A DNA stretch of 64,000 nt from NCBI RefSeq assembly GCF_004187715.1, contig NZ_QZWF01000013.1, positions 1 through 64,000 of the forward strand. Direction: 5' to 3'. The notes below the pieces were generated by a model, which was not told the origin of the DNA, did no database searches, and worked only from the letters and a program-made list of their open reading frames with translations. The position numbers and the translations under genes were made by a program. Positions 52,170-61,224 of this stretch are shown here, one piece after another (position 1 is the first letter of the stretch; each line of letters starts with the position of its first letter). The DNA comes from Streptomyces sp. F001 (GTDB lineage Bacteria > Actinomycetota > Actinomycetes > Streptomycetales > Streptomycetaceae).

Positions 52170-54875
52170 TCACAGCAGCCCCAGCTCCCGTGCCCGCCGC
52201 ACCGCGTCGTGGCGCCGATTCACCGCCAGCTTTCGGTAGACGCTCTTGAGGTGGGTCTTCACCGTGTTCACCGACACATACAGATCGGCGGCGATGTCCT
52301 CGGTCGACATCATCCGGGCGAGCCGCTGCAGCACTTCGCGCTCACGTCCGCTCAGCCGCTCCACCAGCAGGGGCGCCGGCTCGGCTGCGGGACGGAGCGG
52401 CTCGCCTCGTGCCGGGGGGCCCGGCGTGAGCCAGCCGGCCGCCAGTTGCTGCAGCGGTGCCGATGCCAGAAAGGGCCCGAGCCACGGTCCGGCTTCCAGG
52501 AAGGGACGGCGCAGCCTCTCGCGCCGGGCTTCCTGGAGCGCCTCGGCCAGCAGCCTGCGGGCGGTGGCGACGTCTCCCGCCGTGTTCGCGGCCTGCGCCC
52601 GGACCAGCGTGGCGCGGACGCGCACCGCCGGGCCGACGCGCCCCTCGGCGGCGATGCCGTCGAGTGCGTGGACGGCCTCCAGCCGATCGCCTGCCGCGAG
52701 ATGCGCCCGTGCCGCGCCCACAGCACACGCCGGCTGCCCTCCGGCCACCTGCCGCAGCACCTCGGCGGCCGCGTCCGGGCGGCCTTCGGCCAGGTGGGCG
52801 GCCGAGGCGACCAGGGCGGCGTGGCCTTCCGCCCAGGGCGAGGCGACGTCGGCCGAGACGGCCGGATCCGCGGCCGCCAGCGCGGCGCGCGCCTTGCCCC
52901 GGGCCAGGAGCAGCCGGGCCGTCACGACGGCCCGGCCCGCAGCCGTCACCGGGTCCCGTGTCACCGCGTCGGGCGTCTGGTCGAGGAGTGCCTGCGCCCG
53001 GCCCAGTTCGTCCCGGTCGACGGCCACCGCGGCCAGGACCAGCCGTCCGAGTCCGGAGCCGCACGGCTGGGGCAGGCTGAACCGTTCTGCCTCACTCGTC
53101 GCCGCACAGGCGTTGCGCTCCGCCCTGCTCGGCCACCCGTCGAGGTAGTCGATCAGCGCCAGGTGCCCCAGGGACTCTTCCCGAGCAATCGCCGTGGAGG
53201 CACCGCCGGGGCTGCCGGCCACCGCGGTGAGGGCGGCTCGCGCCTCGTCGAAGCGCCCGGCCCACAGCTGCGTGGAGGCCAGATGGGTCAGCAGCAGAGC
53301 GGGAAGTTCCGGGTGCCGGTCCAGCAGATGGGCGGGGACTTCCCGCTGCAGCTCCCGGGCCGCTGCCGCGGCCTGCTCCGCCCGGCGAGGGGATCCGGCC
53401 AGCCGGGCCGCCAGGACCTCGAGCAGGGCGCAGCTCAGCCGGGCCGCCGCGGGCCCGGAAGCGTCCAGCTGCTGCTCGGCATGGTGGAGGTGGGCCAGAC
53501 CGCGCTCGAGGTCGTGCCGGGACAGCTCGCAAGCCGCGCGGAGCAGGTCCGTCGCGGGGCTCGTCGCCTCAGGTCCCATGCCGGCGAGCAGGTCGGCCAG
53601 GTCGTCGGAGCAGAGGCGGGTGAGCAGCTGTCCGATCGCCAGGTCGTCGACCAGGGCACGGGCGGTGAACTCCCAGTCTCCCGCGGCGGCGCCGTGGGTC
53701 AGCATCTCCGGCAGCCACCCGGACCGCCGCAGCCACTGCGCGGCCCGTCGGTGCAGTTCCGGCTCCAGGCCGGGACAGCGCTCCCGCAGATGGGCCCGGA
53801 GTATTTCCCGGAACAGTGGATGGAGGCGGTACCAGCCGTGTCCGAGGTCCTCGACGAACGCGTTCTCGCGGTGCAGGCCGGCGAGGACGGGCTCGGCATC
53901 GGTCCGATCGGTCAGCGCGTTCGCCAGGTCGGCGCAGAAGCGGTCCAGGACACTGACGCGCAGCAGGAGGTCCTGGGTGTGCGGCGTCTGCCGCTTGAGC
54001 ACCTCGGCCAGCAGGAAGTCGGCGACCGTGCTGTGGCCCGCCTCGAACTCCTTCAGATAGACCTCCGGGTCCGGGCTCTCCTGCGCGGCCAGGGCGCACA
54101 GCCGAAGGCCGGCCGCCCAGCCCCGGGTGCGGTCCACCAGAGCACGCGCCGCCGGCACGGAGAGGTGCAGTCCATGGAGCTCCAGCAGCGCGACCGCCTC
54201 CTGAGGGGTGAAGGCCAGCTCGGCGTTCCTTATCTCGGTCATCGTGCCGGCCGCCCGGTACCGGTGCAGCGGCAACAGCGGCTCGGTGCGGGTGACGAGG
54301 ACCAGGCGCAGTGCCGGCCCGGCGTGGTGCAGGACGAACTCCAGCTGTTCCGCGATCTCCGGGGCGATCACGCGGTCGTACTCGTCGAGCACCACGATCA
54401 CGATCCGGTCGCTGCCACTGAGCTGCGCGGCGAGCCGGGTGAGGAACGTGTGGTTCACCTCGCCCGCGTCGACGGGGAAGCCGGTCTCGCCGGGCACCGT
54501 CACACCGCCGGCGCGCAGGGCCTGGAGCAGATGGGCCCAGAACATCACCGGGCCCTGGACCGCCGCGTCGAGGGTGAGCCAGGCGACCGGCCGCCCGAGG
54601 CCCGCGGCCCAGTCGGCGACCAGCAGGGTCTTGCCCGCACCGGCGGCACCGTTGACCACCGTCAGGGGTGTCAGCAGGGCCTGATCGAGGTGATCGGCCA
54701 GCCGTTCGCGCCGCAGGAACGTGACGGGTCTCGCCGGCACGGCGAACCGTGTCCGCAGAAACGGGTCTCCCAGCGGATCGACGTACGGAATGGCAGGTCC
54801 GTGCGGGGTTTCGTCGCTCACTGCCACGACGTTCACCACCCCTGTCTGCGGGGGACTGCTCTCTCCCACCAGCAT
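52170..54875 (-). CDS. MalT-like LuxR-family regulator with STAND ATPase
   Basis: This protein of about 901 aa has a STAND ATPase N-terminus with Walker A GAAGAGKT (76-83) and VIVVLDEYD (Walker B). A long TPR-like middle region follows. The C-terminal LuxR HTH reads LSGREREVLQRLARMMSTED and VSVNTVKTHLKSVYRKL. MalT-type proteins are ligand-activated; here the target is unknown but the MFS gene follows directly. The start is uncertain: ATG at 54875 or GTG codons 27-40 bp further in. Confidence 0.85.
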   Translation of the reverse strand: MLVGESSPPQTGVVNVVAVSDETPHGPAIPYVDPLGDPFLRTRFAVPARPVTFLRRERLADHLDQALLTPLTVVNGAAGAGKTLLVADWAAGLGRPVAWLTLDAAVQGPVMFWAHLLQALRAGGVTVPGETGFPVDAGEVNHTFLTRLAAQLSGSDRIVIVVLDEYDRVIAPEIAEQLEFVLHHAGPALRLVLVTRTEPLLPLHRYRAAGTMTEIRNAELAFTPQEAVALLELHGLHLSVPAARALVDRTRGWAAGLRLCALAAQESPDPEVYLKEFEAGHSTVADFLLAEVLKRQTPHTQDLLLRVSVLDRFCADLANALTDRTDAEPVLAGLHRENAFVEDLGHGWYRLHPLFREILRAHLRERCPGLEPELHRRAAQWLRRSGWLPEMLTHGAAAGDWEFTARALVDDLAIGQLLTRLCSDDLADLLAGMGPEATSPATDLLRAACELSRHDLERGLAHLHHAEQQLDASGPAAARLSCALLEVLAARLAGSPRRAEQAAAAARELQREVPAHLLDRHPELPALLLTHLASTQLWAGRFDEARAALTAVAGSPGGASTAIAREESLGHLALIDYLDGWPSRAERNACAATSEAERFSLPQPCGSGLGRLVLAAVAVDRDELGRAQALLDQTPDAVTRDPVTAAGRAVVTARLLLARGKARAALAAADPAVSADVASPWAEGHAALVASAAHLAEGRPDAAAEVLRQVAGGQPACAVGAARAHLAAGDRLEAVHALDGIAAEGRVGPAVRVRATLVRAQAANTAGDVATARRLLAEALQEARRERLRRPFLEAGPWLGPFLASAPLQQLAAGWLTPGPPARGEPLRPAAEPAPLLVERLSGREREVLQRLARMMSTEDIAADLYVSVNTVKTHLKSVYRKLAVNRRHDAVRRARELGLL

Positions 54876-54925
54876 CACAGTCTTCCCCCGTACGAGCGCG
54901 CCGCACAGGGCCGAGGGTCCCTGCC

Positions 54926-55813
54926 TCAGTCGTCCCGCCGGGAGGCGCCCCGGGTGGGTCGGCCGCTCGTGGGAGCCGGTCGTGAGCGGTGTTCGAGGTA
55001 CCGACGGCCGAGGACCGCTCCGAGGTGGATGACCACGCCCACCGCCACCAGCCAGGACAGGATGATCATGACGACGCCGATGGGGCCGTACCTCTGCTCG
55101 TTGGCCACGATCGCCGCGGAGAAGTAGAAGGCGGAGAAAACCCCGAGGCCCGCCCAGCAGACACCGGTGGCGAGGGCCGACGGGAAAAGGGTGCGCCACC
55201 GGACGGCTCCCGCCAGGAGCACATGCATGCTCCACCACCAGAAGAACGTCGCCACAACCAGGCCGCACAGGCTCTGGAGCAGCGGCCCGCCGACGGCTCT
55301 GCCGATCGCTGCCTGCGCCGCAGCGTACGCGAGCAGTGTCGCGAGCCAGTAGAGCCGTGCTGCGATGTCCCGCCATCCCCGGACCGGGACGCTGAAAACC
55401 ATCTGGTACCAGCTCTGCAGGACGCCGGCGACCGCGACGGCCCCGAGAACCAGCAGGAATGCGCTCGGTACCGTGAGGGTGGCCGGACCATGGCCGGGCA
55501 CGAAGAGGGACGCCACGGCCTGGGCCGCCTGCTTGTTCAGTCCCAGCCAGTTGGCGACCACTGCAGCGGCGTCACGGCCGGCCGCGGCAGTGACGACGAT
55601 GAGGAAGGGGAAGAAGCACAGCAGGGCGAGTGCGGCCAGTTGGAACGAGTGGCCGAAGAAGTCGACCGCGGTGAGCTGACTCCACAGCCTGCCTGCCTCG
55701 CCGGTTCTCAGGCGTTGGGCTGCCGCCCAGCGCCTCGGATCCAGGGACATCCGCTGCACAGGCTTGCCCCCGCGCCGCCCGCGCGGGCCGGGGGACGTCC
55801 CGCGGCCTGCCAT
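54926..55813 (-). CDS. YihY/BrkB-family membrane protein
   Basis: This 295-aa protein has six spans (FFGHSFQLAALALLCFFPFL; TVPSAFLLVLGAVAVAGVLQ; ARLYWLATLLAYAAAQAAIG; LVVATFFWWWSMHVLLAGAV; and two more) and a basic N-terminus. It belongs to the YihY/virulence-factor BrkB group (older 'ribonuclease BN' annotations are not reliable). It ends 50 bp before the LuxR regulator start, so the two may be cotranscribed. A perfect dyad lies 107 bp upstream. Confidence 0.85.
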   Translation of the reverse strand: MAGRGTSPGPRGRRGGKPVQRMSLDPRRWAAAQRLRTGEAGRLWSQLTAVDFFGHSFQLAALALLCFFPFLIVVTAAAGRDAAAVVANWLGLNKQAAQAVASLFVPGHGPATLTVPSAFLLVLGAVAVAGVLQSWYQMVFSVPVRGWRDIAARLYWLATLLAYAAAQAAIGRAVGGPLLQSLCGLVVATFFWWWSMHVLLAGAVRWRTLFPSALATGVCWAGLGVFSAFYFSAAIVANEQRYGPIGVVMIILSWLVAVGVVIHLGAVLGRRYLEHRSRPAPTSGRPTRGASRRDD

Positions 55814-55919
55814 GGAATCAAGTCAACCTGCTTCCCGGTGCGTCCGCACCAGGCCGACAGGTACTTGGGTGAACGGATGACGTCGGCTGGACGCCGGGTC
55901 GTCCGCCGACGAGCGGAAA

Positions 55920-55946
55920 ACAGTGTGATGACAAGAATCACACTGT
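55920..55946. promoter_or_regulatory. Perfect 10-bp dyad upstream of the YihY gene
   Basis: ACAGTGTGAT and ATCACACTGT form a perfect inverted repeat around a 7-nt spacer, in a relatively AT-rich gap between two leftward genes. This looks like a dimeric repressor site rather than a terminator, since the arms are not GC-rich. The rest of 55814-56082 shows nothing coding. Confidence 0.55.
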
Positions 55947-56082
55947 CTTGAGTAGTCACTGTGCTTGGCGGAGCATCTGGCAAGGCCACACCACGACGGT
56001 GAAGAACCGTCGGCGGATGACCGCTCAGGCTCTGTGCAGGGCGATCAACTGATCGTGCACTGCCCGGTTCTGGGCCGCTCGG

Positions 56083-56427
56083 TCAGCCGACGACAGCGAT
56101 GATCATCGTGCTGCACAGGCCGAGCATCATCACGGTGATGAGAGTTGCCGCCAGGTATGCGCTCCGGCGCAGCTGTGTACAGCGCTTGGCGTGGTGATCT
56201 TCCACCGCGGTGATGTGCTCGGTGATGTGCTGCGTCATCATCCGGCACACCCGGACCTGCTCTTCCACGTACCACCGCTCGATCTCGGCTTTCTGTCTCT
56301 CGCTCAGCCCGGCGACCCGTGCGGCGAATGTGGCCGCACGACTTTGAGCGGTACGGCGGTGGGCTTCCCAGAACAGGAATCCTTCAATGTCGGTCAGGCC
56401 GCGTGCGGCCTCATCGCTGGCGTCCAC
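56083..56427 (-). CDS. Small protein with C-terminal membrane anchor
   Basis: The mostly helical, polar N-terminal part (AQSRAATFAARVAGLSERQK; EEQVRVCRMMTQHITEHITA) has coiled-coil character, and one C-terminal span (YLAATLITVMMLGLCSTMII) follows: a tail-anchored layout. GTG at 56427 is chosen because GGAGG lies 6 nt upstream; an upstream TTG at 56475 has no ribosome site. 114 aa. Unknown function. Confidence 0.6.
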   Translation of the reverse strand: MDASDEAARGLTDIEGFLFWEAHRRTAQSRAATFAARVAGLSERQKAEIERWYVEEQVRVCRMMTQHITEHITAVEDHHAKRCTQLRRSAYLAATLITVMMLGLCSTMIIAVVG

Positions 56428-56930
56428 AAGGCCCTCCAGGCGGGTGAGGAATTGTCGATCTGCACCGCGGCGCAAGGCGCATCACAACAGGCCGTTCGGA
56501 CGTGGAAGCAGACCGACGGAACACATGTTGTGACCAGCCACGGATGCCCACGCATGAACGATGCATGACGACAACGCGTCGACTCTCTCCCCGCGCGGAG
56601 CACCGGATCAATACCGAAATTCAGCATATCTCCCTGGTGGAAGCGGCAGAGAGTGGGGGGGGCACCGCCGAGTCCGATCCTCCTGGCCGAGATCCCTTGT
56701 GCCGGCCCGGCACACATCGTCTTCTGACATCACACGTTATGAAACACACTTTTTCCGTACTACTATGCCTGCGGTTCCGCCCAGGCCGAGAACCACGACC
56801 CCCCTTCTGCGTCCGCCCAACCGCACGAGTCCCCCCGTGCTTTGGCTCGGCTGACCGTGCGGATACGGCTTTCGGACGGGGCGTCCGGCCCGCGCGGCAC
56901 GTTCCCACTCTTCACATCAGAAAGATTCGG
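56428..56930. other. Intergenic stretch, 503 bp
   Basis: No frame here has a ribosome site plus host codon use. It is divergent: promoters for the small anchored protein and for the secreted serine hydrolase must lie here. No clear hairpin or palindrome was seen. Confidence 0.4.
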
Positions 56931-58142
56931 ATGCGAATCAAAGACGTGAGCATGATGCTCGCCGGCTCCACCCTGATCGCCACGCTGGCGGCCTCCCCTG
57001 CCGTCGCGGACAGCTCCGCCCCTCCCGCCCCGGACACCGCTGCGGTGCGCTCCGTTCAGAAGACGGCCGTAGCACAGGGCGCGCCCGGAGCGCTCACCCG
57101 GATCGACGATGGCTTCAGGAGCTACCACATCGTCACCGGGGAGGCGAACACCGCCACCCACACCAAGATGGACACCGGCCGCAGGTTCCGGGTGGGCAGC
57201 GTCAGCAAGACCTTCACCACCGTGGTGCTGATGCAGCTCGCCGCCGAAGGGCGCGTGGACCTCGACGCCCCTGCCAACAACTACCTGCCCAAGTCGTTGC
57301 CCGACGACCGCATCACCCTGCGGCACCTGCTCAGCCACCGCAGCGGCCTGTACGACTACACCAACGACATGTTCTACTACACCGTTCCGGGCTTCGAGTC
57401 GGTCCGGAACAAGGTGTTCAGCTACCAGGAGCTCATCGATCTGTCGACCGCCCGCCCTCTGAACAACGCACCGGGCGCGGCCTACAGCTACTCCAACACC
57501 AACTTCGTCGTGCTGGGGCAGCTCATCGAGAGCATCACCGGCACGCCCATGGCCACCCACTACCAGCAGCGCATCTTCGGTCCCCTGCGGCTGAGGAACA
57601 CCTCCTACGTCCACCCGCAGACAACCATCGCCGGCTCCTATGCCCGCGGTTACCTCCGTCAGGACGACACCACCCTGCCACTGGTCGACTCCACCGAGCA
57701 GACCGTCTCGTGGGGGCAGTCCGCAGGTGCGGTCATCTCCAACGCAGCAGATCTGAACCGCTTCTTCTCTTCGCTCGTCTCCGGGAAGCTCCTCCCCGCC
57801 GAGCAGCTGGAGCAGATGATGACCATGGTTCCGGTCAACGCGGACGGCAGCCAGTCCTACGGCCTGGGTCTGCGCGCCAGGAAGCTGTCCTGCGGCACCA
57901 CGGTCTACGGCCACACCGGCACCGTGCAGGGCTACTACACCTACGCCTTCACCACCGCCGACGGCACCCGAAGCATGACCTCCCTGGCGAACACCTCCAA
58001 CAACGGAACCGTCAACGCGACACTCGGTGCGACGCTGGAGGCCACGTTCTGCGGAGCCACCGGCACAAAGGCTGCATCCCCCTCCGGATCCGACACGAAC
58101 GGATTCACCGAGGACATCGCCCCCCAGGTCGTCCGCCGCTGA
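56931..58142 (+). CDS. Secreted serine hydrolase (D-Ala-D-Ala carboxypeptidase/beta-lactamase class C fold)
   Basis: This 403-aa protein has a signal peptide (MMLAGSTLIATLAASPAVA, cleaved near Ala26). The serine site is GSVSKTF (S90, K93), the second motif YSYSNTN and the third GHTGTVQG. It also carries the family HRSGLYDYTND region. These acyl-serine enzymes act on cell-wall peptides or esters. The ATG at 56931 follows AGAAAGATTCGG, a weak site. Facing it 218 bp downstream is the ridA gene. Confidence 0.87.
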   Translation: MRIKDVSMMLAGSTLIATLAASPAVADSSAPPAPDTAAVRSVQKTAVAQGAPGALTRIDDGFRSYHIVTGEANTATHTKMDTGRRFRVGSVSKTFTTVVLMQLAAEGRVDLDAPANNYLPKSLPDDRITLRHLLSHRSGLYDYTNDMFYYTVPGFESVRNKVFSYQELIDLSTARPLNNAPGAAYSYSNTNFVVLGQLIESITGTPMATHYQQRIFGPLRLRNTSYVHPQTTIAGSYARGYLRQDDTTLPLVDSTEQTVSWGQSAGAVISNAADLNRFFSSLVSGKLLPAEQLEQMMTMVPVNADGSQSYGLGLRARKLSCGTTVYGHTGTVQGYYTYAFTTADGTRSMTSLANTSNNGTVNATLGATLEATFCGATGTKAASPSGSDTNGFTEDIAPQVVRR

Positions 58143-58314
58143 GTCAGCCCTCCACCCATGACGGCCCGGTGCGACGTGAGGCTCGCTGTGCGCGGCTTCC
58201 CCACCGGGCCGTCCCGTCGCTGCCGCCTTCGCCCGATCGAAGGAATGGTTCTCGGGCTTGTGGTGGTACGGCAGCACCTGTCACACCGTCGCGGCGATGC
58301 TGGTCTTACTTGTC

Positions 58315-58333
58315 GTCCCCTCCGGGCGGGGAC
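58315..58333 (+). other. Hairpin upstream of ridA
   Basis: GTCCCC and GGGGAC pair around a 7-nt loop, 28 bp before the ridA start and after the end of the serine hydrolase gene. It could be a terminator for the upstream gene or part of a leader. Confidence 0.35.
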
Positions 58334-58360
58334 GGTTCGGTCGACTACAAGGAGAGAACC

Positions 58361-58768
58361 TTGACGGTTCGGTCCAAGGAATTCAACTTCGGTATGCCGT
58401 GGGAGTCTCTTTACGGGTTCAGCCAGGCCGTGCAGGCCGGCGACACGCTCTACATCTCCGGGCAGTTGTCGCACGACATGACCGGGGCCTTCGTCGGGGC
58501 GGGCGACTTCGAGCTCCAGGTGAGGACGACTCTCGACAACCTCGACCGGGTGCTGGAGCACTTCGGCGCCACCCGCGACCAGATCGTCGAGACCACCGTC
58601 CTCGTCAGGAACCTTCGGGAGCACTTCGACACGGTCGCCCGTCTGCACGCCGCGTACTGCGGCGACCACCGGCCCACCAGCACCGTCATGGGGGTCTCCG
58701 ACCTTGCGCTGCCCGACCAGCTCGTCGAGATCGGCGCGGTCGTCCGCCTCGACGTGACGCACCAGTGA
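58361..58768 (+). CDS. RidA-family (YjgF/YER057c) protein
   Basis: This 135-aa protein starts TTG at 58361 after AAGGAGAGAACC (TVRSKEFNFGMPWESLYG) and ends LVEIGAVVRLDVTHQ. RidA proteins hydrolyse reactive enamine/imine intermediates such as 2-aminoacrylate. The arginine that binds the substrate carboxylate, usually in a C-terminal Arg-x-x-Val-Glu-Ile-Glu context, is not in its usual place (PDQLVEIGAVVR), so this may be one of the divergent RidA subfamilies. Convergent with the next gene, 2 bp apart. Confidence 0.78.
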   Translation: MTVRSKEFNFGMPWESLYGFSQAVQAGDTLYISGQLSHDMTGAFVGAGDFELQVRTTLDNLDRVLEHFGATRDQIVETTVLVRNLREHFDTVARLHAAYCGDHRPTSTVMGVSDLALPDQLVEIGAVVRLDVTHQ

Positions 58769-58770
58769 CC

Positions 58771-59283
58771 TCAGTGGTCGGCGCAGCAGGGGGTCGGGGC
58801 CGGGACCTCGAACGGGACGAGTGTGCCGCCCGCCGCCGGCATGACGGCCAGGACCAGCTCGCCGTTCTGCCACTGCGGGCGTATGTGATCCCGGGTGACG
58901 ACAGAGGTTTCCGCCGCGGTTTCCGAACCGGCGCCCAGGACCGTCACGCGGTCGATCGCGGAGCCGGACAGCAGCTCCGCGATCGTCAGCGTGCCGGTGA
59001 GGGCTTCCGAGCCGGGGTAGAGGACCGCACGGCCGGCCTCGTCGGGGGCGCCGTCCGTCACCTCGTACCCCTTGGCCGTCAGCCACTCGCGGGCCGCGTC
59101 CAGGACCTCCTGCGACTCGACCGCGAAGGAGAGGGCCACCCGCGGCCGGTCCCCCCGCACCAGGTGCGTACAGCCGAACGTGCCCTCAGGGAGGGCGAGT
59201 TCGGCCGCGAGCGTCAGGAGCAGGTGATCGGCCGCGCGCAGGTCCTGCGTCCCCGCGTCCACCGTGAGGACGTACGGCGTCAC
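58771..59283 (-). CDS. Hypothetical protein with CysCys-containing C-terminus
   Basis: A 170-aa unknown. It starts GTG at 59283, overlapping the PHP gene stop by 4 bp (GTGA), so it is translationally coupled to that gene. Two repeated alpha-beta segments (AADHLLLTLAAELALPEGTF; ALTGTLTIAELLSGSAIDRV) suggest a two-domain fold. It ends PTPCCADH, a possible metal site. Coupling implies a shared role with the PHP hydrolase. Confidence 0.6.
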   Translation of the reverse strand: MTPYVLTVDAGTQDLRAADHLLLTLAAELALPEGTFGCTHLVRGDRPRVALSFAVESQEVLDAAREWLTAKGYEVTDGAPDEAGRAVLYPGSEALTGTLTIAELLSGSAIDRVTVLGAGSETAAETSVVTRDHIRPQWQNGELVLAVMPAAGGTLVPFEVPAPTPCCADH

Positions 59284-60974
59284 GACGGCAGGACCCACAC
59301 CGGGTTCGAGTAGAACCACAGGTCCGCCCACGGGTCGGCGTCACCGACGACGTCCAGAGCCGGGCCGCCCGGGTCCACGGCCGCGCCCATCGGGCCGACG
59401 GCGGTGCGGTTGCCGTCCGTGCCGCGCAGGCGGACGTAGACGGGGCGGTCGACCTGGCCGAGCTCGTAGCTGAGCCGGACGGTGCCGGTGGACTTGTTCA
59501 CCTCGTACGACTTGACGACCCTGGCCGTCGGCGCGGTGAAGGTGTCCTTGTCGGCGACCTCGCCGGTGACATCGCCCTGGATGACGTCGACGCGGGCCAA
59601 CTGCGGGACGAAACCGGCCCAGTTGGGGCCGCCGGCCAGGGCCACGTCCACGGTCAGCGTGACCTTCGTGCCCTTGCGGACGTGCAGCGCGCCGCCCAGC
59701 GTCGCCCAGCGGCTGCCGCCGGACACCCGGACGTCGAGGCCGCTGATCAGCTGGCCGTGGTCGACCCAGATGCGGCCCGCGCGGATGCCGTCCATCACGG
59801 CGGCGTAGGAGAAGCCGTCCGCACCGACGTGGGTGCGGCTGTAGTAGCCGGGCCAGTAGTCGCCCTGGGTGAGGTCGATCTTGCCGCCGTAGACCGGGTC
59901 CTCGTACTTGCCGTTGGCGTTGTAGTCGCTGTTCGGGCCGCGCATCGCGGTGTCGGCGTAGACCTGGTGGGAGTCGGAGTTGGCGGTGATCCACCACGGC
60001 TTGCCCTCGGCGAGAAGGCTGTCCCACAGGCCGCCGACGGTGGAGGTCATCCAGTCGAAGCCGCCCCAGGTGCGGTAGGACTCCAGGGGGTAGCCGGGGA
60101 AGGAGTTGGCGCTGGGGTTGTTGTCGTAGATGCCGCGGGCCCGGGCCATGCCGAGCGGCGCCGGGATGCCGGCGGCCTGGTGGCCGGGCGCGCCCTCGAA
60201 GCCGACGGCGATCTGGTGGCTCGCGGGGGTCGCGTCGCGCCAGGCGCGTATCTCGTGCGGGGAGTCGACACCGCGCCGCGCCGGGTGGTTGGCGAGCATC
60301 AGCGCGTCCTTGACCTTGCGCCGCCGCACCTGGTCGGAGAGGAAGGCCAGACCTGCGACGGCGAGCGCCTCGTTGGCGGGCGTGGAGTCGGAGGCGCCCT
60401 TGACGCTGCCGTCGTAATCGGTTTCGAACTGCTTGAGGACGGAGACCTCGTTCTTGCCGGGGTGCACAAAGACCGTGCCGTGCTCGGCGGCCGGGATGTT
60501 CCACTCCAGGCCCTGGAAGACGAGGGTGTCCTCGTACGCGGAGCGAGCCTCCCGGATGTCCGGGTTGACCTTCTCCACACCGATCTTGGCGTGCGTGGCG
60601 TTGCCGTGGTCGGTGATGACCAGCCAGTCCATGCCGTGCTTGGCGCCCTGACGGACCTGGTCGACGACGCGGTACTTGCCGTCGTTGCTGTACTGGGTGT
60701 GGATGTGGTGGTCGCCGGCCAGCCACAGGAAGCCCTTCCTGCGGCTGCCCGAGGAGGCGGCGTGCGCGGCGGCCTGCGGGGCGAGAACGCTCCCGGCGGC
60801 CAGGCCCGCGCCGAGGAGACCGGCGCGGCGCAGCAGCGAACGGCGTGACTGCTGCTCGGGGTTCAGCGCCTCGTCGGGCACGGAGGTGTCGAAGGCGGCG
60901 GGGAGCGCCGCGTGCTCGTGGTCATGGTCGTGGTGGTGGTGATGCCCGGGTCCGTGACTGTGGCCGTGCCCCAT
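59280..60974 (-). CDS. Tat-exported CehA/McbA-type PHP metallohydrolase with His-rich leader
   Basis: This 564-aa protein begins with an extraordinary His cluster (MGHGHSHGPGHHHHHDHDHE) before a twin-arginine signal (SRRSLLRRAGLLGAGLAAG). The PHP domain (from about 80) shows DHHIHTQYS and ITDHGN metal motifs, GLEWNIPAAEHG, and NADSDSHQVYADT-like late motifs (TANSDSHQ). A C-terminal immunoglobulin-like part follows. CehA/McbA relatives hydrolyse carbamates or phosphoesters outside the cell. ATG at 60974. Coupled to the downstream 170-aa gene. Confidence 0.8.
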   Translation of the reverse strand: MGHGHSHGPGHHHHHDHDHEHAALPAAFDTSVPDEALNPEQQSRRSLLRRAGLLGAGLAAGSVLAPQAAAHAASSGSRRKGFLWLAGDHHIHTQYSNDGKYRVVDQVRQGAKHGMDWLVITDHGNATHAKIGVEKVNPDIREARSAYEDTLVFQGLEWNIPAAEHGTVFVHPGKNEVSVLKQFETDYDGSVKGASDSTPANEALAVAGLAFLSDQVRRRKVKDALMLANHPARRGVDSPHEIRAWRDATPASHQIAVGFEGAPGHQAAGIPAPLGMARARGIYDNNPSANSFPGYPLESYRTWGGFDWMTSTVGGLWDSLLAEGKPWWITANSDSHQVYADTAMRGPNSDYNANGKYEDPVYGGKIDLTQGDYWPGYYSRTHVGADGFSYAAVMDGIRAGRIWVDHGQLISGLDVRVSGGSRWATLGGALHVRKGTKVTLTVDVALAGGPNWAGFVPQLARVDVIQGDVTGEVADKDTFTAPTARVVKSYEVNKSTGTVRLSYELGQVDRPVYVRLRGTDGNRTAVGPMGAAVDPGGPALDVVGDADPWADLWFYSNPVWVLPS

Positions 60975-61224
60975 GATGCGCCTCTCTCACTCCACCGCTG
61001 TCTTCTGCGGTGGCCGCCTCCAACGGCACTGCTGCGCCGCGTGAGGAGAATCGAGGCAGAAGATGAACATTGAACGACCGCGGGGTGTGCGGTGGGCGAC
61101 GCGGGCGCGGCGGCTCATACCGGCATGCACAGTTTCCTCAACTCCCCTTGTACGTCACTCTGGTTGGGCTGGAACCTGAGCACCATTCAACTCTCTTTCG
61201 CCTCCCCCACCGGAGACACCCCCC

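Noticed and set aside
51453..55127. 1224-codon plus-strand open frame across the LuxR and MFS genes
   Set aside because: High-GC antisense frames are commonly open in Streptomyces. The two minus-strand proteins have full domain sets; this frame has none.
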